From: Blastopirellula marina
GTDB lineage: Bacteria; Planctomycetota; Planctomycetia; Pirellulales; Pirellulaceae
Direction of reading: 5' to 3'
Length of the DNA stretch: 64,000 nt
Assembly (NCBI RefSeq): GCF_002967715.1
Contig: NZ_PUIA01000014.1
Span: 78,358-142,357 of the forward strand
This document shows positions 17,512 to 27,762 of the stretch, in pieces. The position numbers and the translations under genes are program-made. Under the pieces are notes generated by a model. The model was not told where the DNA came from and did no database searches. It saw nothing but the letters and a program-made list of their open reading frames with translations. Every line of letters begins with the position of its first letter. Positions within the stretch are counted from its first letter, which is position 1.

Positions 17512-18543
17512 TTAGGCACCAGGCTTCTTCCGTTCGTAGCTACGTTCGATCTGAATTGCTTTACGCCCCTTGAACGCCCCGGCAAATGCTTGAAACGTTG
17601 GGGTGCCGTTCACGTTGACCTGTAGCGGCGTACGCGAGTCTTTTTCAGTGGTGATCACGTCCCCGACCCGCAGATCGAGTAGCTCTTCCATCGTGATATT
17701 GGTTTCCGCCAGGATCACATCGAGACCGACTTGGGCCTTATCGAGGTGTACACCCAACGCGGCCTTCGATTCGGGGGTTGCTTCGCTGCTACCGTAAGCA
17801 AACCAGGTATTGGCGGTCAGCTTATTGCTGATTCGTTCGATGGAGTTGAACGGGATACACAGGTTGATCATCCCGCGCACGTCGCCAATGGCCAGCTCGA
17901 AGCTGACCAGCACCACGACTTCATTCGGCGGTACGATCTGAACCAGTTGAGGATTGCTTTCGACACGGACGACGCGCAGGTTCAGCGGAAGAACATTCTC
18001 CCAGGCATCCTTCAGCTCGATCAGGAAGAGATCCGAGATCCGCGAAACGAGTGTGAGTTCAATTTCGGTCAGCGGTCGCCGCGACGCAGGCGTACTTTCT
18101 TTGCCGCCCCCCAGCAGACGATCGATGATCGGATACAGGATGGACGGGTTGATGTCGAGAATCAGGTTTCCTTCCAGTGGCTCGGCAACCAAGAGGTTGA
18201 AGCAACTGGGGTTTTCCAGGCTGAAGACGAACTCGCTATAGGTCAGCTGATCGACGCTGGTCAGCTTGACCTCGACGATCGATCGCAAGAGGGCCGAAAG
18301 GGCAGCGCCGAAGTTTCGGCTGAACCCTTCGTGCATCGACTGCAGGGCCCGCATTTGGTCTTTGCCGACTCGCTCGGGCCGTTTGAAGTCGTACGGGGTC
18401 ACCTTCTCTCGCCCTCGTAAGCCGCGCGACGGCGACCCGGTATCGGCTACCGGTGCGACCGGACTCTTGGCCGGTTCCGCGCTGGTTTCCATCGCGTTGA
18501 GAAGGCTCTCGACTTCTGCCTGACTCAGTACGTTGTCTGACAT
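17512..18543 (-). CDS. fliM: Flagellar motor switch protein FliM
   Basis: The 343-residue protein has the full FliM layout: an N-terminal CheY-binding peptide LSQAEVESLL (residues 6-15), a CheC-like middle domain (about 60-245) with LLRSIVEVKLTSVDQLTYSEF, and a C-terminal SpoA domain (about 265-335) with LRVGDVI. FliM sits in the C-ring and reverses or stops rotation when phospho-CheY binds. The ATG at 18543 has GGGAG seven bases upstream. No other flagellar genes are nearby, so the regulon is dispersed. It ends tail to tail with the GAP1-like gene, two bases apart. Confidence 0.96.
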   Translation of the reverse strand: MSDNVLSQAEVESLLNAMETSAEPAKSPVAPVADTGSPSRGLRGREKVTPYDFKRPERVGKDQMRALQSMHEGFSRNFGAALSALLRSIVEVKLTSVDQLTYSEFVFSLENPSCFNLLVAEPLEGNLILDINPSILYPIIDRLLGGGKESTPASRRPLTEIELTLVSRISDLFLIELKDAWENVLPLNLRVVRVESNPQLVQIVPPNEVVVLVSFELAIGDVRGMINLCIPFNSIERISNKLTANTWFAYGSSEATPESKAALGVHLDKAQVGLDVILAETNITMEELLDLRVGDVITTEKDSRTPLQVNVNGTPTFQAFAGAFKGRKAIQIERSYERKKPGA

Positions 18544-18584
18544 GAATCACTCCCTTGATTCACGAAACCTGTCATCGTCGGAAA

Positions 18585-19859
18585 CTATTTCCGAACGTGA
18601 CCTTCTCCCATGACGATGTATTTGTAGCTCGTGAGAGCCTCGATGCCGCAAGGGCCGCGTGCGTGGAACTTGTCGGTGCTGATCCCGATTTCCGCACCCA
18701 GGCCGAACTCGCCACCGTCGTTGAAACGGGTGCTCGCATTGACCATCACGGCTGAACTATCGATCTGAGCCGAGAACTTGCGGCTGGCGGCCAGGTTCTC
18801 GGTCACGATCGATTCGGTGTGCTTCGAGCTGTATTTGTTGATGTGGGCGATCGCCTCGTCGATGTTGTCGACGACCTTCACTGAAATGATCGGCCCCAGG
18901 AATTCCGCGCCAAAATCTTCTTCGGTTGCCTGTTTGGCTGTCGAGACGATGGAGCAAGTCTTAGCGTCCCCCCGCATCTCAACCCCTTCCTTCGCGAACG
19001 CTTCCGCGATCATCGGCAGGAACTGTTCGGCGACGTCATTATGTACTACCAGGGATTCAGCTGCGTTGCAGACCCCATAGCGATGACACTTGCTGTTGAA
19101 GGTAATCTTCACGGCCATCTCCAAATCGGCCGCTCGATCGACGTAAACGTGGCAATTACCGGCAAAGTGCTTGATGACCGGCATGGTCGCTTCTTCACTG
19201 ACGCGGCGGATGAGACCTTCGCCGCCGCGAGGAATCGCGACATCGATGTATTGGTTGAGTTTCAGGAAATGGCCAACAGCTGCGCGATCGGTGGTGGAGA
19301 CTAATTGCAGCGCATCGGCAGGAATGCCAAACTCCACGGCTTGATCTTGCAGGATGCTGACGATGGCCTGCGACGAATGCATCGCTTCCTTGCCACCACG
19401 CAGGATCACCGCGTTGCCGCTCTTCACACAAATGGCAGCCGCATCGGCGGTCACATTCGGCCGTGATTCGTAAATGAAGAACACGACCCCCAGCGGCACG
19501 CGAATCTTTTGAATCGCCAAACCGTTGGGACGAACAGACGACTCGATCGTGGCCCCGATCGGATCGGGGAACATGGCGATCTCTTCCAGGGCCGCGGCAA
19601 TCCCTTCGACCCGATCCTTAGTTAGGCGAAGCCGGTCGATCTGGGCGTCGGTCAGGCCATACTGCGGAGCGTTAGCGATATCTTTGGCGTTCGCCTCGGC
19701 GATGCTCTCGAAACTGCTGCGCAGAGCAGCTGCCGAGGCACGCAGCCAGTCATTCTTGGCCTGACCCGAAACGGTCCCCAGGACACGCGACGCGGCCTGA
19801 GCTTTTTCAGCCGTTTCTGTGCAGTAGGTGGCTAAGTCGAGATCGTCAGCAATCGCCAT
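18585..19859 (-). CDS. proA: Gamma-glutamyl phosphate reductase
   Basis: The 424-residue enzyme of proline synthesis reduces gamma-glutamyl phosphate to glutamate semialdehyde with NADPH. It shows the aldehyde-dehydrogenase fold with [47 protein letters not shown], the catalytic Cys in [11 protein letters not shown] and a C-terminal [16 protein letters not shown]. Length is normal. proB is not adjacent. It is followed on the same strand by fliM after 41 bases. Confidence 0.96.
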   Translation of the reverse strand: MAIADDLDLATYCTETAEKAQAASRVLGTVSGQAKNDWLRASAAALRSSFESIAEANAKDIANAPQYGLTDAQIDRLRLTKDRVEGIAAALEEIAMFPDPIGATIESSVRPNGLAIQKIRVPLGVVFFIYESRPNVTADAAAICVKSGNAVILRGGKEAMHSSQAIVSILQDQAVEFGIPADALQLVSTTDRAAVGHFLKLNQYIDVAIPRGGEGLIRRVSEEATMPVIKHFAGNCHVYVDRAADLEMAVKITFNSKCHRYGVCNAAESLVVHNDVAEQFLPMIAEAFAKEGVEMRGDAKTCSIVSTAKQATEEDFGAEFLGPIISVKVVDNIDEAIAHINKYSSKHTESIVTENLAASRKFSAQIDSSAVMVNASTRFNDGGEFGLGAEIGISTDKFHARGPCGIEALTSYKYIVMGEGHVRK

Positions 19860-20012
19860 TATTCAAACCTTGAGAAACAATTCGTCCAATTTCAGATTAT
19901 CTCTGGAATGGGACATTGGGTCAATGCGAAAGGTTCGTGCCGAGAGAGATGCCGGCGAGATCTAACCATTTGATAGAAAATGGTTTACGGTAATCGAAGG
20001 GGAGGGCGTTGG

Positions 20013-20930
20013 TTAGTCTTCGGGCAATTCTCGTGGGATACCATCGACTCCGCCGGTCGCGACAAACGCGTCCAAGGCTTCCTTATTGGCTTTGACGTCG
20101 TGTACGCGAATGATTTGCACCCCTAGCCGGGCGAGCGTGAGCGTGGAACCGACCGTCGCCAGCGTGCGGTCTTTGTCTTTATCGCCGAGAATCTTCGCCA
20201 GAAAGCCTTTACGTGAATGACCGACCAGAATCGGACAGTTGAGCGCGTGGAATTCGTCGCACTGGGCCATCAGGTCCAGGTTGTGCTGATGCGTCTTGCC
20301 AAAGCCAATGCCGGGGTCGAGACAGATTTTGCCGCGTTCGATGCCTGCGTACCGTAGCTGACGATATCGATCTTGCAGGTAGTCGAAGATGTCCAGCACC
20401 ACGTCGTCGTACTCGGGGGCGTCCTGCATCGTTTGCGGATTGCCTTGCATGTGCATCGCACAGATACCCACGCCTGTTTTCACTGCCAACGGGATCATCT
20501 CAGGATCGAATTCCAGTCCGCTGACATCGTTCAGAATCTCGGCACCTGCGGCAATCGCTTCTTTGGCAACGATGGCCTTGGTGGTATCCACTGAAATGGG
20601 AATGCGTACCGACTCGGCCAACGTTTGAATGACAGGAATGACACGACGGAGTTCTTCTTGCGTTGTCACCGGTTCGGAATAAGGACGAGTGCTTTCGCCG
20701 CCGATATCGAGGATATCCGCGCCGTCGGCTTCCATCTGGAGAGCCCGGTCGATGGCGGCTTTCGGATCGAACCACTGTCCCCCGTCCGAAAAGCTATCAG
20801 GCGTGACGTTCAGAATACCCATCAGCTTGGGAGTTCGCGTGAAACGCAACGTACGTGTGCGAAGTTGCCAGGCAAGTGCCCGGTAAGGATAACGCTGCGC
20901 CAAACTGGTACTATGGGGTGTGGATCTCAT
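20013..20930 (-). CDS. folP: Dihydropteroate synthase
   Basis: The 305-residue protein has both DHPS signatures: LMGILNVTPDSFSDGG near residue 37 and ADILDIGGESTRPYS near 70. It also has NDVSGL, CLDPGIGFGKT and LVGHSRKGFL. It condenses 6-hydroxymethyl-dihydropterin pyrophosphate with p-aminobenzoate in folate synthesis. The N-terminal 30 residues before the core are basic and poorly conserved, so a later start is possible. It is the last gene of the lptE-bamD side of the minus-strand run, 44 bases after lptE. Confidence 0.96.
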   Translation of the reverse strand: MRSTPHSTSLAQRYPYRALAWQLRTRTLRFTRTPKLMGILNVTPDSFSDGGQWFDPKAAIDRALQMEADGADILDIGGESTRPYSEPVTTQEELRRVIPVIQTLAESVRIPISVDTTKAIVAKEAIAAGAEILNDVSGLEFDPEMIPLAVKTGVGICAMHMQGNPQTMQDAPEYDDVVLDIFDYLQDRYRQLRYAGIERGKICLDPGIGFGKTHQHNLDLMAQCDEFHALNCPILVGHSRKGFLAKILGDKDKDRTLATVGSTLTLARLGVQIIRVHDVKANKEALDAFVATGGVDGIPRELPED

Positions 20931-20974
20931 CCCTCGATTTTAGCAGACGCGTCATTGACGACGTATCCCAGGTT

Positions 20975-21526
20975 CTACCAGGGGGTCTGCATATGACGAA
21001 CCACTTCTCTTGCGAATTGGTCGATCGCTTCTTGTTGTGCCGTCACCATCGATTGTCCAGGTTCCGGGTAGAGAACGCCGGTGGCGGTGATCGTTTCGCT
21101 CATCAAGACCGGAGCCAACGCGAGCGTCCCCGGCTGACGAACCAGTTGCCCACGCTGGTCAATCCACTGGTATTGAATCTGAAAGTTCTCTTGCAGAATG
21201 CGAGGATCATCCAGGGTGTTTTGCCCCTGCACGAGCTTGTTCTCGGTAACCAGGCTGCCTTGCAGCACGCTGTCGGCCGACTGGGCATCGACGACTTTGT
21301 ACGGCGTCGTAGATTCAATTTCTTTGATGACTGCTTCCGTGATGCGTTCGCCCAGGTCACGTCGAAAGGTGAGTGACGTGAAGATCGGGACATGCACTGT
21401 GCGAATGTCAGGGCGATACAGACTCCGATTCCCGATCTGATAATGCACACAACCGAATTGCCCGGCCGTTAGCATTAGCACAGCGGCTAGAAGAAGAAAT
21501 CGGGTTGGTGTCAGGCAGTGACGCAT
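20975..21526 (-). CDS. lptE: LptE-like LPS assembly lipoprotein
   Basis: A 183-residue lipoprotein: the signal peptide ends in a lipobox with C26 (GQFGC). The mature start CVHYQIGNRSLY and the segment VHVPIFTSLTFRRDLGERITEAV match LptE. LptE plugs the LptD beta-barrel that inserts lipopolysaccharide into the outer membrane. Its presence beside a BamD-like gene supports a diderm envelope. It lies 23 bases downstream of the BamD-like gene on the same strand. Confidence 0.85.
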   Translation of the reverse strand: MRHCLTPTRFLLLAAVLMLTAGQFGCVHYQIGNRSLYRPDIRTVHVPIFTSLTFRRDLGERITEAVIKEIESTTPYKVVDAQSADSVLQGSLVTENKLVQGQNTLDDPRILQENFQIQYQWIDQRGQLVRQPGTLALAPVLMSETITATGVLYPEPGQSMVTAQQEAIDQFAREVVRHMQTPW

Positions 21527-21549
21527 GAAATCTTATCGCTTTAGGGAAC

Positions 21550-22836
21550 CTACCGCGTTTCCGTATCGTCATCCGCGCGAGTGGCGATGTTTTCGATCGG
21601 CGTTTGCGAAGGTATCGGCAAATCTTTTTTGCGTTCCAGCCAACCGTAAAGGAACTGGGCAGGAGGTACCGGAGTACCTGGACGTCCTTTAATCTCGTCG
21701 ATTCGTTTCTTGGCCGCTTCGGCCATGTTGGAACTCGGGAATTTGTCGATCACCTGGGCGTAATAATGGTAAGCACCCTGGTACTCGGCCCGACCATCAT
21801 AGAACGCGGCTTTCTGCCACAAGCGTTCGGCTTGAGCGGCTCGAATATCGAAGTCGAGCTTCTCGATGACCTTCATGTTTTCTTGTGTTTTGTCGGGAAA
21901 CTGACGCTTGATTCGCGTCAACAGTTTCTCGGCCTCTTCCAGCGGCTTGCCGTCGTATTCGGGGCCTTGGTAAACCTTCAATTTTGTGACTACACCCAAG
22001 TAATGAGCAGTGAACTGGTGTTCGCTGGTGGGGAAGTTTTCGCGCAGGTCGGTGTAGAAGCGATCGGCCGATTCAAAATTACCTTCACGGAAGTGCGCGT
22101 TCGCGGCGGCCAGGGTCGCATCGTCTGCCAGGTCGCCGGTCGGATCGTCCAGGCGAATCAGATCGAACAGTTTGATCGCGTTGCCAAAGCGGTCGAACAG
22201 CGGAAGCTGTTCGTCGGTGAAGTTAGGCTGAATGGCCCACGAACGTTCCTTGGAGTGGCGATCGAGCCAATAGCGAGCCAATTTGAAGCGTCGGGCACCG
22301 ACGGCGTCCAGGTGTTTCGAGTTCTGATACTTCTTAACGAGCTGATCGTACTGCTTGGTGGCTTCGGGGTAGTTATCGAGAAAGAAGTAGCACTCGCCGG
22401 CATACATCAGCGAGTCTTCCTCGATTGCGGAATCAGGAGCATAGACCCCAGCTCGTTTGAACAGGCCAGCGGCTTCATTCAGCTTCGCGGCGCGTTCTTT
22501 TCCTTCAGCGGCCATGCCTTGTTCGTAAAGTGTTTCCGCTTGCTTAAACAGATTCTTGGCCAGGGCTTTGTTTTCCGATGTGTTCCCCGTCACCTCTAAG
22601 GTCTTGGCACCAACCCCAGTCGGGTCCCACCACGAGTTGCCGGTAGCTTCTCCCGCTTCTGGAGACTGGCCACGCTGTACCCCTTCTTCTTCGTAGCTGA
22701 CTTGCGAGACCTCGCTGCCAGTTGGGTTGAAGACGGTCGGCGGCGGAACCGGATCGCGCTGGCCGAAATTGGTACAGCCGATGGCGGACGCTGTCGACAA
22801 AATGCCGAGGGTGACGATCGTGGTGGTTTTCATCAT
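21550..22836 (-). CDS. BamD/YbgF-like outer-membrane lipoprotein with TPR repeats
   Basis: I start this 428-residue protein at ATG 22836 (tandem ATGATG, AAGGAAG upstream), which gives a lipoprotein signal ending at C21 (SAIGC). A low-complexity region follows to about residue 70, then TPR-like repeats to about 390 with motifs such as DSLMYAGECYFFLDNYPEATKQYDQLVKKY, which here breaks into normal helices. The architecture matches BamD (YfiO), which helps fold outer-membrane proteins, although the protein is longer than E. coli BamD. A YbgF-type function is an alternative. It lies between recO and lptE in the same run. Confidence 0.78.
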   Translation of the reverse strand: MMKTTTIVTLGILSTASAIGCTNFGQRDPVPPPTVFNPTGSEVSQVSYEEEGVQRGQSPEAGEATGNSWWDPTGVGAKTLEVTGNTSENKALAKNLFKQAETLYEQGMAAEGKERAAKLNEAAGLFKRAGVYAPDSAIEEDSLMYAGECYFFLDNYPEATKQYDQLVKKYQNSKHLDAVGARRFKLARYWLDRHSKERSWAIQPNFTDEQLPLFDRFGNAIKLFDLIRLDDPTGDLADDATLAAANAHFREGNFESADRFYTDLRENFPTSEHQFTAHYLGVVTKLKVYQGPEYDGKPLEEAEKLLTRIKRQFPDKTQENMKVIEKLDFDIRAAQAERLWQKAAFYDGRAEYQGAYHYYAQVIDKFPSSNMAEAAKKRIDEIKGRPGTPVPPAQFLYGWLERKKDLPIPSQTPIENIATRADDDTETR

Positions 22837-22874
22837 CGAGGACTTCCTTGCCCTATGCGTGGTCCAACCCAAAC

Positions 22875-23627
22875 TCAAATCGAGAGAATCTGCAGGTACT
22901 CTCTCAATCTGGGTGTCTTGCCCAGGGTATGGCTGAGGTATCTGTTGACGAGTGCCCGGACCTCCATGGCCAGACGCGAAGGAATTTCCGTACGTTTCCA
23001 ACGCTCGTCTTCTGCGGCATAAATCGAAAGGAGTTGTAGCGTTTCTACGGCCACGTCGATGACCTGCCGATGTCCGCTCCGGGCTCTTCTCGAAAGTACA
23101 CCACCAGCGAGCAGCCCAAATGGAGTACGGCCCGTCTCGGCAATCGGTTCTCCCGTTTCGACGCACTGCGTCAGTTCAGGCAATTGGCCGAGGTGGCGCA
23201 GTAACATCATTTCGAACCGCAACACCAAAGGAGCAACGGCCTCAAGCTGATTCAGCTGCGAAAGGGTTTCGTCGGCCAAATGAAACAATTCCGGGTGCGG
23301 GTCAGAGTGGTCCGTCAACTGTGCTAAAAGCTCGGCCAGGTAATACCCGGCGTACAGGTGTTCGGTACTCTTCTGCCCTGCGCGAAATCGTCTTTCGACC
23401 TTCGCTTCGGTCAGCAAGTCTAGGCTGTCGCTTTTTTTGTGGAGGAAGACTATTCGACTTACGGTCAAAACGTCAAGAGCAGACTCAAACGGGCTTTTAG
23501 GACGCTTGCATCCCTTGGCCAGGGCGGTGATCTTGCCGAAATCCTCGGTAAATAGCGTCGCGATACAAGATGTCTCGCTGAAATCGACGGTGCGAATGAC
23601 GATAGCTAGCGATTTTTCCGCCGACAT
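22875..23627 (-). CDS. recO: DNA repair protein RecO
   Basis: The 250-residue protein has the RecO N-terminal OB fold (AIVIRTVDFSETSCIATLFTEDFGKITALAKGCKR), a helical middle with YLAELL and HLADETLSQL, and a C-terminal QVIDVAVETLQLL region. The zinc-binding cysteines seen in some RecO proteins are not evident. RecO anneals SSB-coated DNA and loads RecA with RecR. It follows the corC-like gene by 54 bases, a common gene order after ybeY. Confidence 0.93.
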   Translation of the reverse strand: MSAEKSLAIVIRTVDFSETSCIATLFTEDFGKITALAKGCKRPKSPFESALDVLTVSRIVFLHKKSDSLDLLTEAKVERRFRAGQKSTEHLYAGYYLAELLAQLTDHSDPHPELFHLADETLSQLNQLEAVAPLVLRFEMMLLRHLGQLPELTQCVETGEPIAETGRTPFGLLAGGVLSRRARSGHRQVIDVAVETLQLLSIYAAEDERWKRTEIPSRLAMEVRALVNRYLSHTLGKTPRLREYLQILSI

Positions 23628-23681
23628 AAGATGAGGGATTTCCGATGCGAACTTCGAACGCGGGGCGAAAAAACGAGCTAG

Positions 23682-24977
23682 CTATGCTGACTGAACCTTG
23701 TTTGGCTTCGAGCGGATCAGCCGCAACTGGTGAATTCGGCGGCGATCGGAGGCAACAACCTGGATCGAAACGTCCCCCACCTGAAGCTGTTCGCCTGGTT
23801 TGGGGATTCGTTTCATTTCGTGGATGACCAAACCGCCGATCGTATCGTAGTCGTCTTCTTCAGGAAGTTCCATGCCCAGGATCTCGTTGATGTCTTCCAC
23901 GTGGGCCTTACCGGTCACGTCCGCTTCTTCATCCGAGATCTGGATGATGCCGTTGTCGGTTTCATCGATATCGTGCTCGTCGACGATTTCCCCGACGATC
24001 TCCTCCAGCACGTCCTCGATCGTCACCAGGCCGGTCACCGCATGGTATTCGTCGACAACCAGGGCCAGGTGCGTTCGCTTTCGCAGGAAGTACTTCAGCA
24101 GTTCGCTGACGGTCATACTCTGCGGTACGTGAATGATCGGTCGAGCCAGATCGAGCAGCGATTTACGCGTCGATTCGGGACGAGCCAGTTCCGGTAGAAG
24201 GTCTTTCACGTAAAGCAGGCCGGCGAAGTTGTCGCGACTACCATCCCATATCGGGATGCGGGTGCGGCCTGTTTTCGAGATGAACTCGACGATTTCCCAC
24301 CAGGGGGTTGTCGCCGCCAGCGAATCGATCTCGCTGCGCGGCGTCATGATGCTGACCGTTTCCGTATCGTCGAGGTCCATCACCCCTTCGATCATTTCGC
24401 GGGCATCTTCTTCGATGTGACCTTCGCGGATCGCCTCGGTCACGATCGTGCGGATCTCTTCTTCAAACTCTTCTTCCTCATCCTGTGGTTCGTCGACGAT
24501 ACCAGCGGCACGCTTCATCATGCCCCCCAGGAAATCGACGCCGTACGTTACCGGGTACAGAATGATGCTCACGGTCGACCAGAGGGGCCACGTGTAATAG
24601 ATGAACGGAGGTCCGAAGTGTTCGGCGACGGCCCAGGGAATCCAAACCATTGTAACCATCAAAACCAACGTCACCCCGGCCACGTCACCAATAAAGGTGA
24701 ACGCATCCAGCAGCGATCCTTCGCGGAAACCAAGCAGCCAGGCCTGACTGGAAATCAGAAAGATCGCCAGGCTTAGCACCTGAAGTGCTTGGGCAGCCAG
24801 GGCGGCGATTTCATGATGTTCGTGAATGGTACTGAATAGGCGCGGACGATCATTCTTTTCACAGTACTCTTCCAAGTCGTGCCAGAACATGTCCGGCAGA
24901 ATGGTCGCGGCGATGGAAGACAGGATCAAAACCAGCCAGCTTGAAGTCGCGAGCCAGACGAAAAGCGTTGGTCCCAT
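23682..24977 (-). CDS. CorC/HlyC-family CBS-domain membrane protein
   Basis: The 431-residue protein has an N-terminal membrane part with three or four helices (about residues 1-160), an acidic linker (DEPQDEEEEFEEE), two CBS domains (about 205-340; MTPRSEIDSLAATTP and LALVVDEYHAVTGLVTIEDVLEEIVGEI) and a C-terminal CorC_HlyC domain (about 360-425). Related proteins (CorB/CorC, YbeX, PaeA) act in Mg or Co export or tolerance. The first domain is only weakly like the usual DUF21/CNNM domain. It starts three bases after ybeY, matching the common ybeY-ybeX order. Confidence 0.88.
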   Translation of the reverse strand: MGPTLFVWLATSSWLVLILSSIAATILPDMFWHDLEEYCEKNDRPRLFSTIHEHHEIAALAAQALQVLSLAIFLISSQAWLLGFREGSLLDAFTFIGDVAGVTLVLMVTMVWIPWAVAEHFGPPFIYYTWPLWSTVSIILYPVTYGVDFLGGMMKRAAGIVDEPQDEEEEFEEEIRTIVTEAIREGHIEEDAREMIEGVMDLDDTETVSIMTPRSEIDSLAATTPWWEIVEFISKTGRTRIPIWDGSRDNFAGLLYVKDLLPELARPESTRKSLLDLARPIIHVPQSMTVSELLKYFLRKRTHLALVVDEYHAVTGLVTIEDVLEEIVGEIVDEHDIDETDNGIIQISDEEADVTGKAHVEDINEILGMELPEEDDYDTIGGLVIHEMKRIPKPGEQLQVGDVSIQVVASDRRRIHQLRLIRSKPNKVQSA

Positions 24978-24980
24978 CGC

Positions 24981-25463
24981 CTAGGTTGCTCCTTGACTAG
25001 GGGAACTGGACGCAGACGCCTGGTCTGCGTACGCAATACCCAGTTTGCTGAGATAGTGCTTTTCCAGACGCCGCATTTTCTGACGGTCGGCATCTTCATG
25101 ATCGTCGTAGCCGGCCAGGTGCAGGCAGCCATGCACAACGTAAAGGGTCATTTCCTCTTCGATCTTCCAGCCGTGCTGCCGCGCCTCGTCGGCGGCGTAC
25201 TCGGCACTGATCATGATCTCGCCGGACAGGAAGTCATCTTCCTCGTCCATCGGGAAGGTGATGACATCGGTCGGATAGTCGTGCTGCAGGAAGCGAACGT
25301 TGCAGTCGTGGATTTCGGCGTTGTCGACGATAGCGATCCCGACTTCGCCGCGCGGGTAGCCTTCGCCCGCGAAGACTGCCTGGACAGCTTTCTCGAAGAG
25401 TTCCTGCGGTACAGGAAATTCTGTTTGGCGATTGGAAAGATTTATTTCGTAGTCCGAGGACAT
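24981..25463 (-). CDS. ybeY: Endoribonuclease YbeY (16S rRNA maturation)
   Basis: A 160-residue metalloprotein. The zinc ligands are H111, H115 and H122 in HGCLHLAGYDDHEDADRQKM; the GYDDH form has one extra residue relative to E. coli GYDH, as in many other phyla. The segment LQHDYPTDVITFPM is also typical. YbeY trims the 3' end of 16S rRNA and takes part in ribosome quality control. It sits between the pgpH-like and corC-like genes with gaps of 10 and 3 bases. Confidence 0.95.
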   Translation of the reverse strand: MSSDYEINLSNRQTEFPVPQELFEKAVQAVFAGEGYPRGEVGIAIVDNAEIHDCNVRFLQHDYPTDVITFPMDEEDDFLSGEIMISAEYAADEARQHGWKIEEEMTLYVVHGCLHLAGYDDHEDADRQKMRRLEKHYLSKLGIAYADQASASSSPSQGAT

Positions 25464-25473
25464 CGGTCTCGCT

Positions 25474-27759
25474 TTATGCAGGCTGCGAACTGGGGTACTT
25501 CACACGGCCATGGTAGACTGCGGTGAGGCTCTTGGTCACGCTCGATTGAATCTGACGCAGTTCGCGGAGCGTCAGGCCACATTCGTCGAACTGCCCGTCG
25601 AGTAGTCGCTTCATCGAAAGCTCTTCCACCAGGGCTTCAATGCGGGAAGCAGTTGGCTCGACGAGCGTACGGCACGCACTTTCGACCGCGTCGCAAATCA
25701 TCAGCACGGCTGCCTCTTTGGTTTGCGGTTTCGGCCCGGGATAGCGGTAGATCGTTTCATCCACTTCGCGTTCGTCCGGGTTGGCTTCCACTTTGGCGCT
25801 GGCAACACGGTAGAAGTATTCGACCAGGGTCGTGCCGTGGTGCTGTTCGATAAAATCGATAATAGCCCGCGGCAACCGGTTTTGACGCGCAAGGTCGGCA
25901 CCGTCTTTCACGTGGGCGATGATCACCAGGGTACTGATCGCCGGGTTCAGTCCTTCGTGACGGTTGTCCGAGGCGCTCTGGTTTTCGATGAAGTACTCTG
26001 GCTTCATCATCTTGCCGATGTCATGGAAGTAGGCACCGACACGCACCAGAAGGCCATTGGCTCCGATCGAATCGGCCGCCGACTCGGCTATCGAAGCGAC
26101 CGTGATCGAGTGGTTATACGTGCCTGGGGCTCGCTGGGCGAGCTTCTGCAGCAGCGGATGCGCCGCATCACCCAGTTCCAGAAGGCTGATATCGGTGAGG
26201 ATGCCGTATGCCTTTTCGACAAACGGTAGCAGGCCGGTCATCAGGAAGCCGGCACCCACGGCGTAAACGCCCTGCCAGGCAGCCGCTTGAAGCAGGGCGA
26301 TCGTAGCGGGCTGCCCTGAAACAATACTCACGCCATACTTGGTGGTAAACGCCACCACGCCAGCCCACAGACCTACGAAGATCAGCTTGTTGCGGCTGCG
26401 AATCCGGTTCATCGATAACGTTGCGGCACTACAAGTGGCGGCAATCGTCACGAAGGCCACCAGACTTGTGCCACTGGTCAGCACAATCGCCAGGCTGACA
26501 CACGCGGTTACCAGAAGGGCAAACTCTTGGCGATAGACAATCGAAACAGTCATGGCCAGAATCATCGCCGGAATGATCTCTGCCTGCCAGCGATCGTCAA
26601 ACCAATAGCCCAATGCTATCGTCGCACAGGTTGGAATCAGGAAAAGCAAATATTCGTTCAGATCTTTCAAAATGCTGGGGCATTTGAAAACAAGATAGAT
26701 CGCACACAAGGTACCCAGGGCGTAGTACATCCCCAGGATGGCCAGCGAATAAATCGTCTTGGAAAAGAAACTGCGCTGATCAATGTAGGCGCGGTGCTCG
26801 GCGTGTAGCAGTTCGATTCCCGTGGCATCCAGCGGCTTGCCAGGCAAAACGACGGCGTCTTTGGTCGAGTAGATATGCATCACCGGCTCGACCGCTGCGA
26901 CGGCATCTTCTCGTTCTTTTGCCGTCGCTGCCTTATCGATGAAGAGGGTTCCCGGCAGGTTCTTGTCGATCCAAAAGTCGACCGCTTCGACTAGGAAGCT
27001 GATGTCTTCTCCTTTGGCCAAGTTTTCCAAATGAGTTTTCAATTGGTTGCGAATGCTTTCAAAGACTTGCGCCTTGAGCACATCGTTCTGCGAGATAATC
27101 TGCTTGGTCGCATTGGGGCCTGGTGTCACGACGATGATACTGGCCGCTTGCCCCTGCTTCTCGTCGAGTTGCTCGGGAGCCATGATACCGCGTGAAGCGA
27201 ATGGCTTGAGGGCGTTCGCAATGCTCTGCTCGAACGCCGTAAGCATGTTCTCGCGTGCGAACAAGGCCTTCAGCTTTTGAAACTGTTCTTCTCGCTCCAT
27301 TGGGCTGACCGGAGTGACATCGTCGTCAGCGATCGGAAAGAACTCGTTCCAGAGACGCTCGACTTCCACATCGAACTGCTTGGCCGTGGTGAGCTGAACA
27401 ATGATCGATTGCAAACGGGCACGCAGTTGATCAATTCGTGCCGGCTCGTTCAGGTAAACCGACTTGGCCTCGTTCTCCGCGTCGCGTTCGGCCTTGGCAG
27501 TCGCCAAGGGGTCGAGGACCGAAAACTGTACCCGCGGGTGGATCTCCGACGGCGGAACGTACCCCGGGCGGTACTGCATCGGCGGATTCCACGCGCCGGT
27601 TACCAACCACAAGGCAATCGCCGCGAACAACGCGCAGGCTAAGTACAGCAGCTTGTCGGGATGCGACAGCTCAGAGATGAATCGCCGGAACGTTCCGGGA
27701 GGAAGCTCTAGCGACGCGACATGTTTCGCACGTTTTCTGGTCTTACCTGGCTGCGCCAT
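25474..27759 (-). CDS. PgpH-like 7TM-HD domain phosphohydrolase
   Basis: The 761-residue protein has one N-terminal membrane helix (about 35-53), an extracytoplasmic 7TMR-HDED-like domain (about 70-330), a bundle of about seven membrane helices (340-510) and a cytoplasmic HD domain with NHSITVASIAESAADSIG and AYFHDIGKMMKPEYF. In Firmicutes, PgpH hydrolyses c-di-AMP; whether this organism makes c-di-AMP is not visible here. It is in the classic phoH-pgpH-ybeY arrangement, three bases after phoH. Confidence 0.92.
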   Translation of the reverse strand: MAQPGKTRKRAKHVASLELPPGTFRRFISELSHPDKLLYLACALFAAIALWLVTGAWNPPMQYRPGYVPPSEIHPRVQFSVLDPLATAKAERDAENEAKSVYLNEPARIDQLRARLQSIIVQLTTAKQFDVEVERLWNEFFPIADDDVTPVSPMEREEQFQKLKALFARENMLTAFEQSIANALKPFASRGIMAPEQLDEKQGQAASIIVVTPGPNATKQIISQNDVLKAQVFESIRNQLKTHLENLAKGEDISFLVEAVDFWIDKNLPGTLFIDKAATAKEREDAVAAVEPVMHIYSTKDAVVLPGKPLDATGIELLHAEHRAYIDQRSFFSKTIYSLAILGMYYALGTLCAIYLVFKCPSILKDLNEYLLFLIPTCATIALGYWFDDRWQAEIIPAMILAMTVSIVYRQEFALLVTACVSLAIVLTSGTSLVAFVTIAATCSAATLSMNRIRSRNKLIFVGLWAGVVAFTTKYGVSIVSGQPATIALLQAAAWQGVYAVGAGFLMTGLLPFVEKAYGILTDISLLELGDAAHPLLQKLAQRAPGTYNHSITVASIAESAADSIGANGLLVRVGAYFHDIGKMMKPEYFIENQSASDNRHEGLNPAISTLVIIAHVKDGADLARQNRLPRAIIDFIEQHHGTTLVEYFYRVASAKVEANPDEREVDETIYRYPGPKPQTKEAAVLMICDAVESACRTLVEPTASRIEALVEELSMKRLLDGQFDECGLTLRELRQIQSSVTKSLTAVYHGRVKYPSSQPA

Positions 27760-27762
27760 GTT

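Noticed and set aside
21604..22599. A 331-codon plus-strand frame opposite the BamD-like gene
   Set aside because: It has no family features; the TPR lipoprotein on the minus strand explains the sequence.
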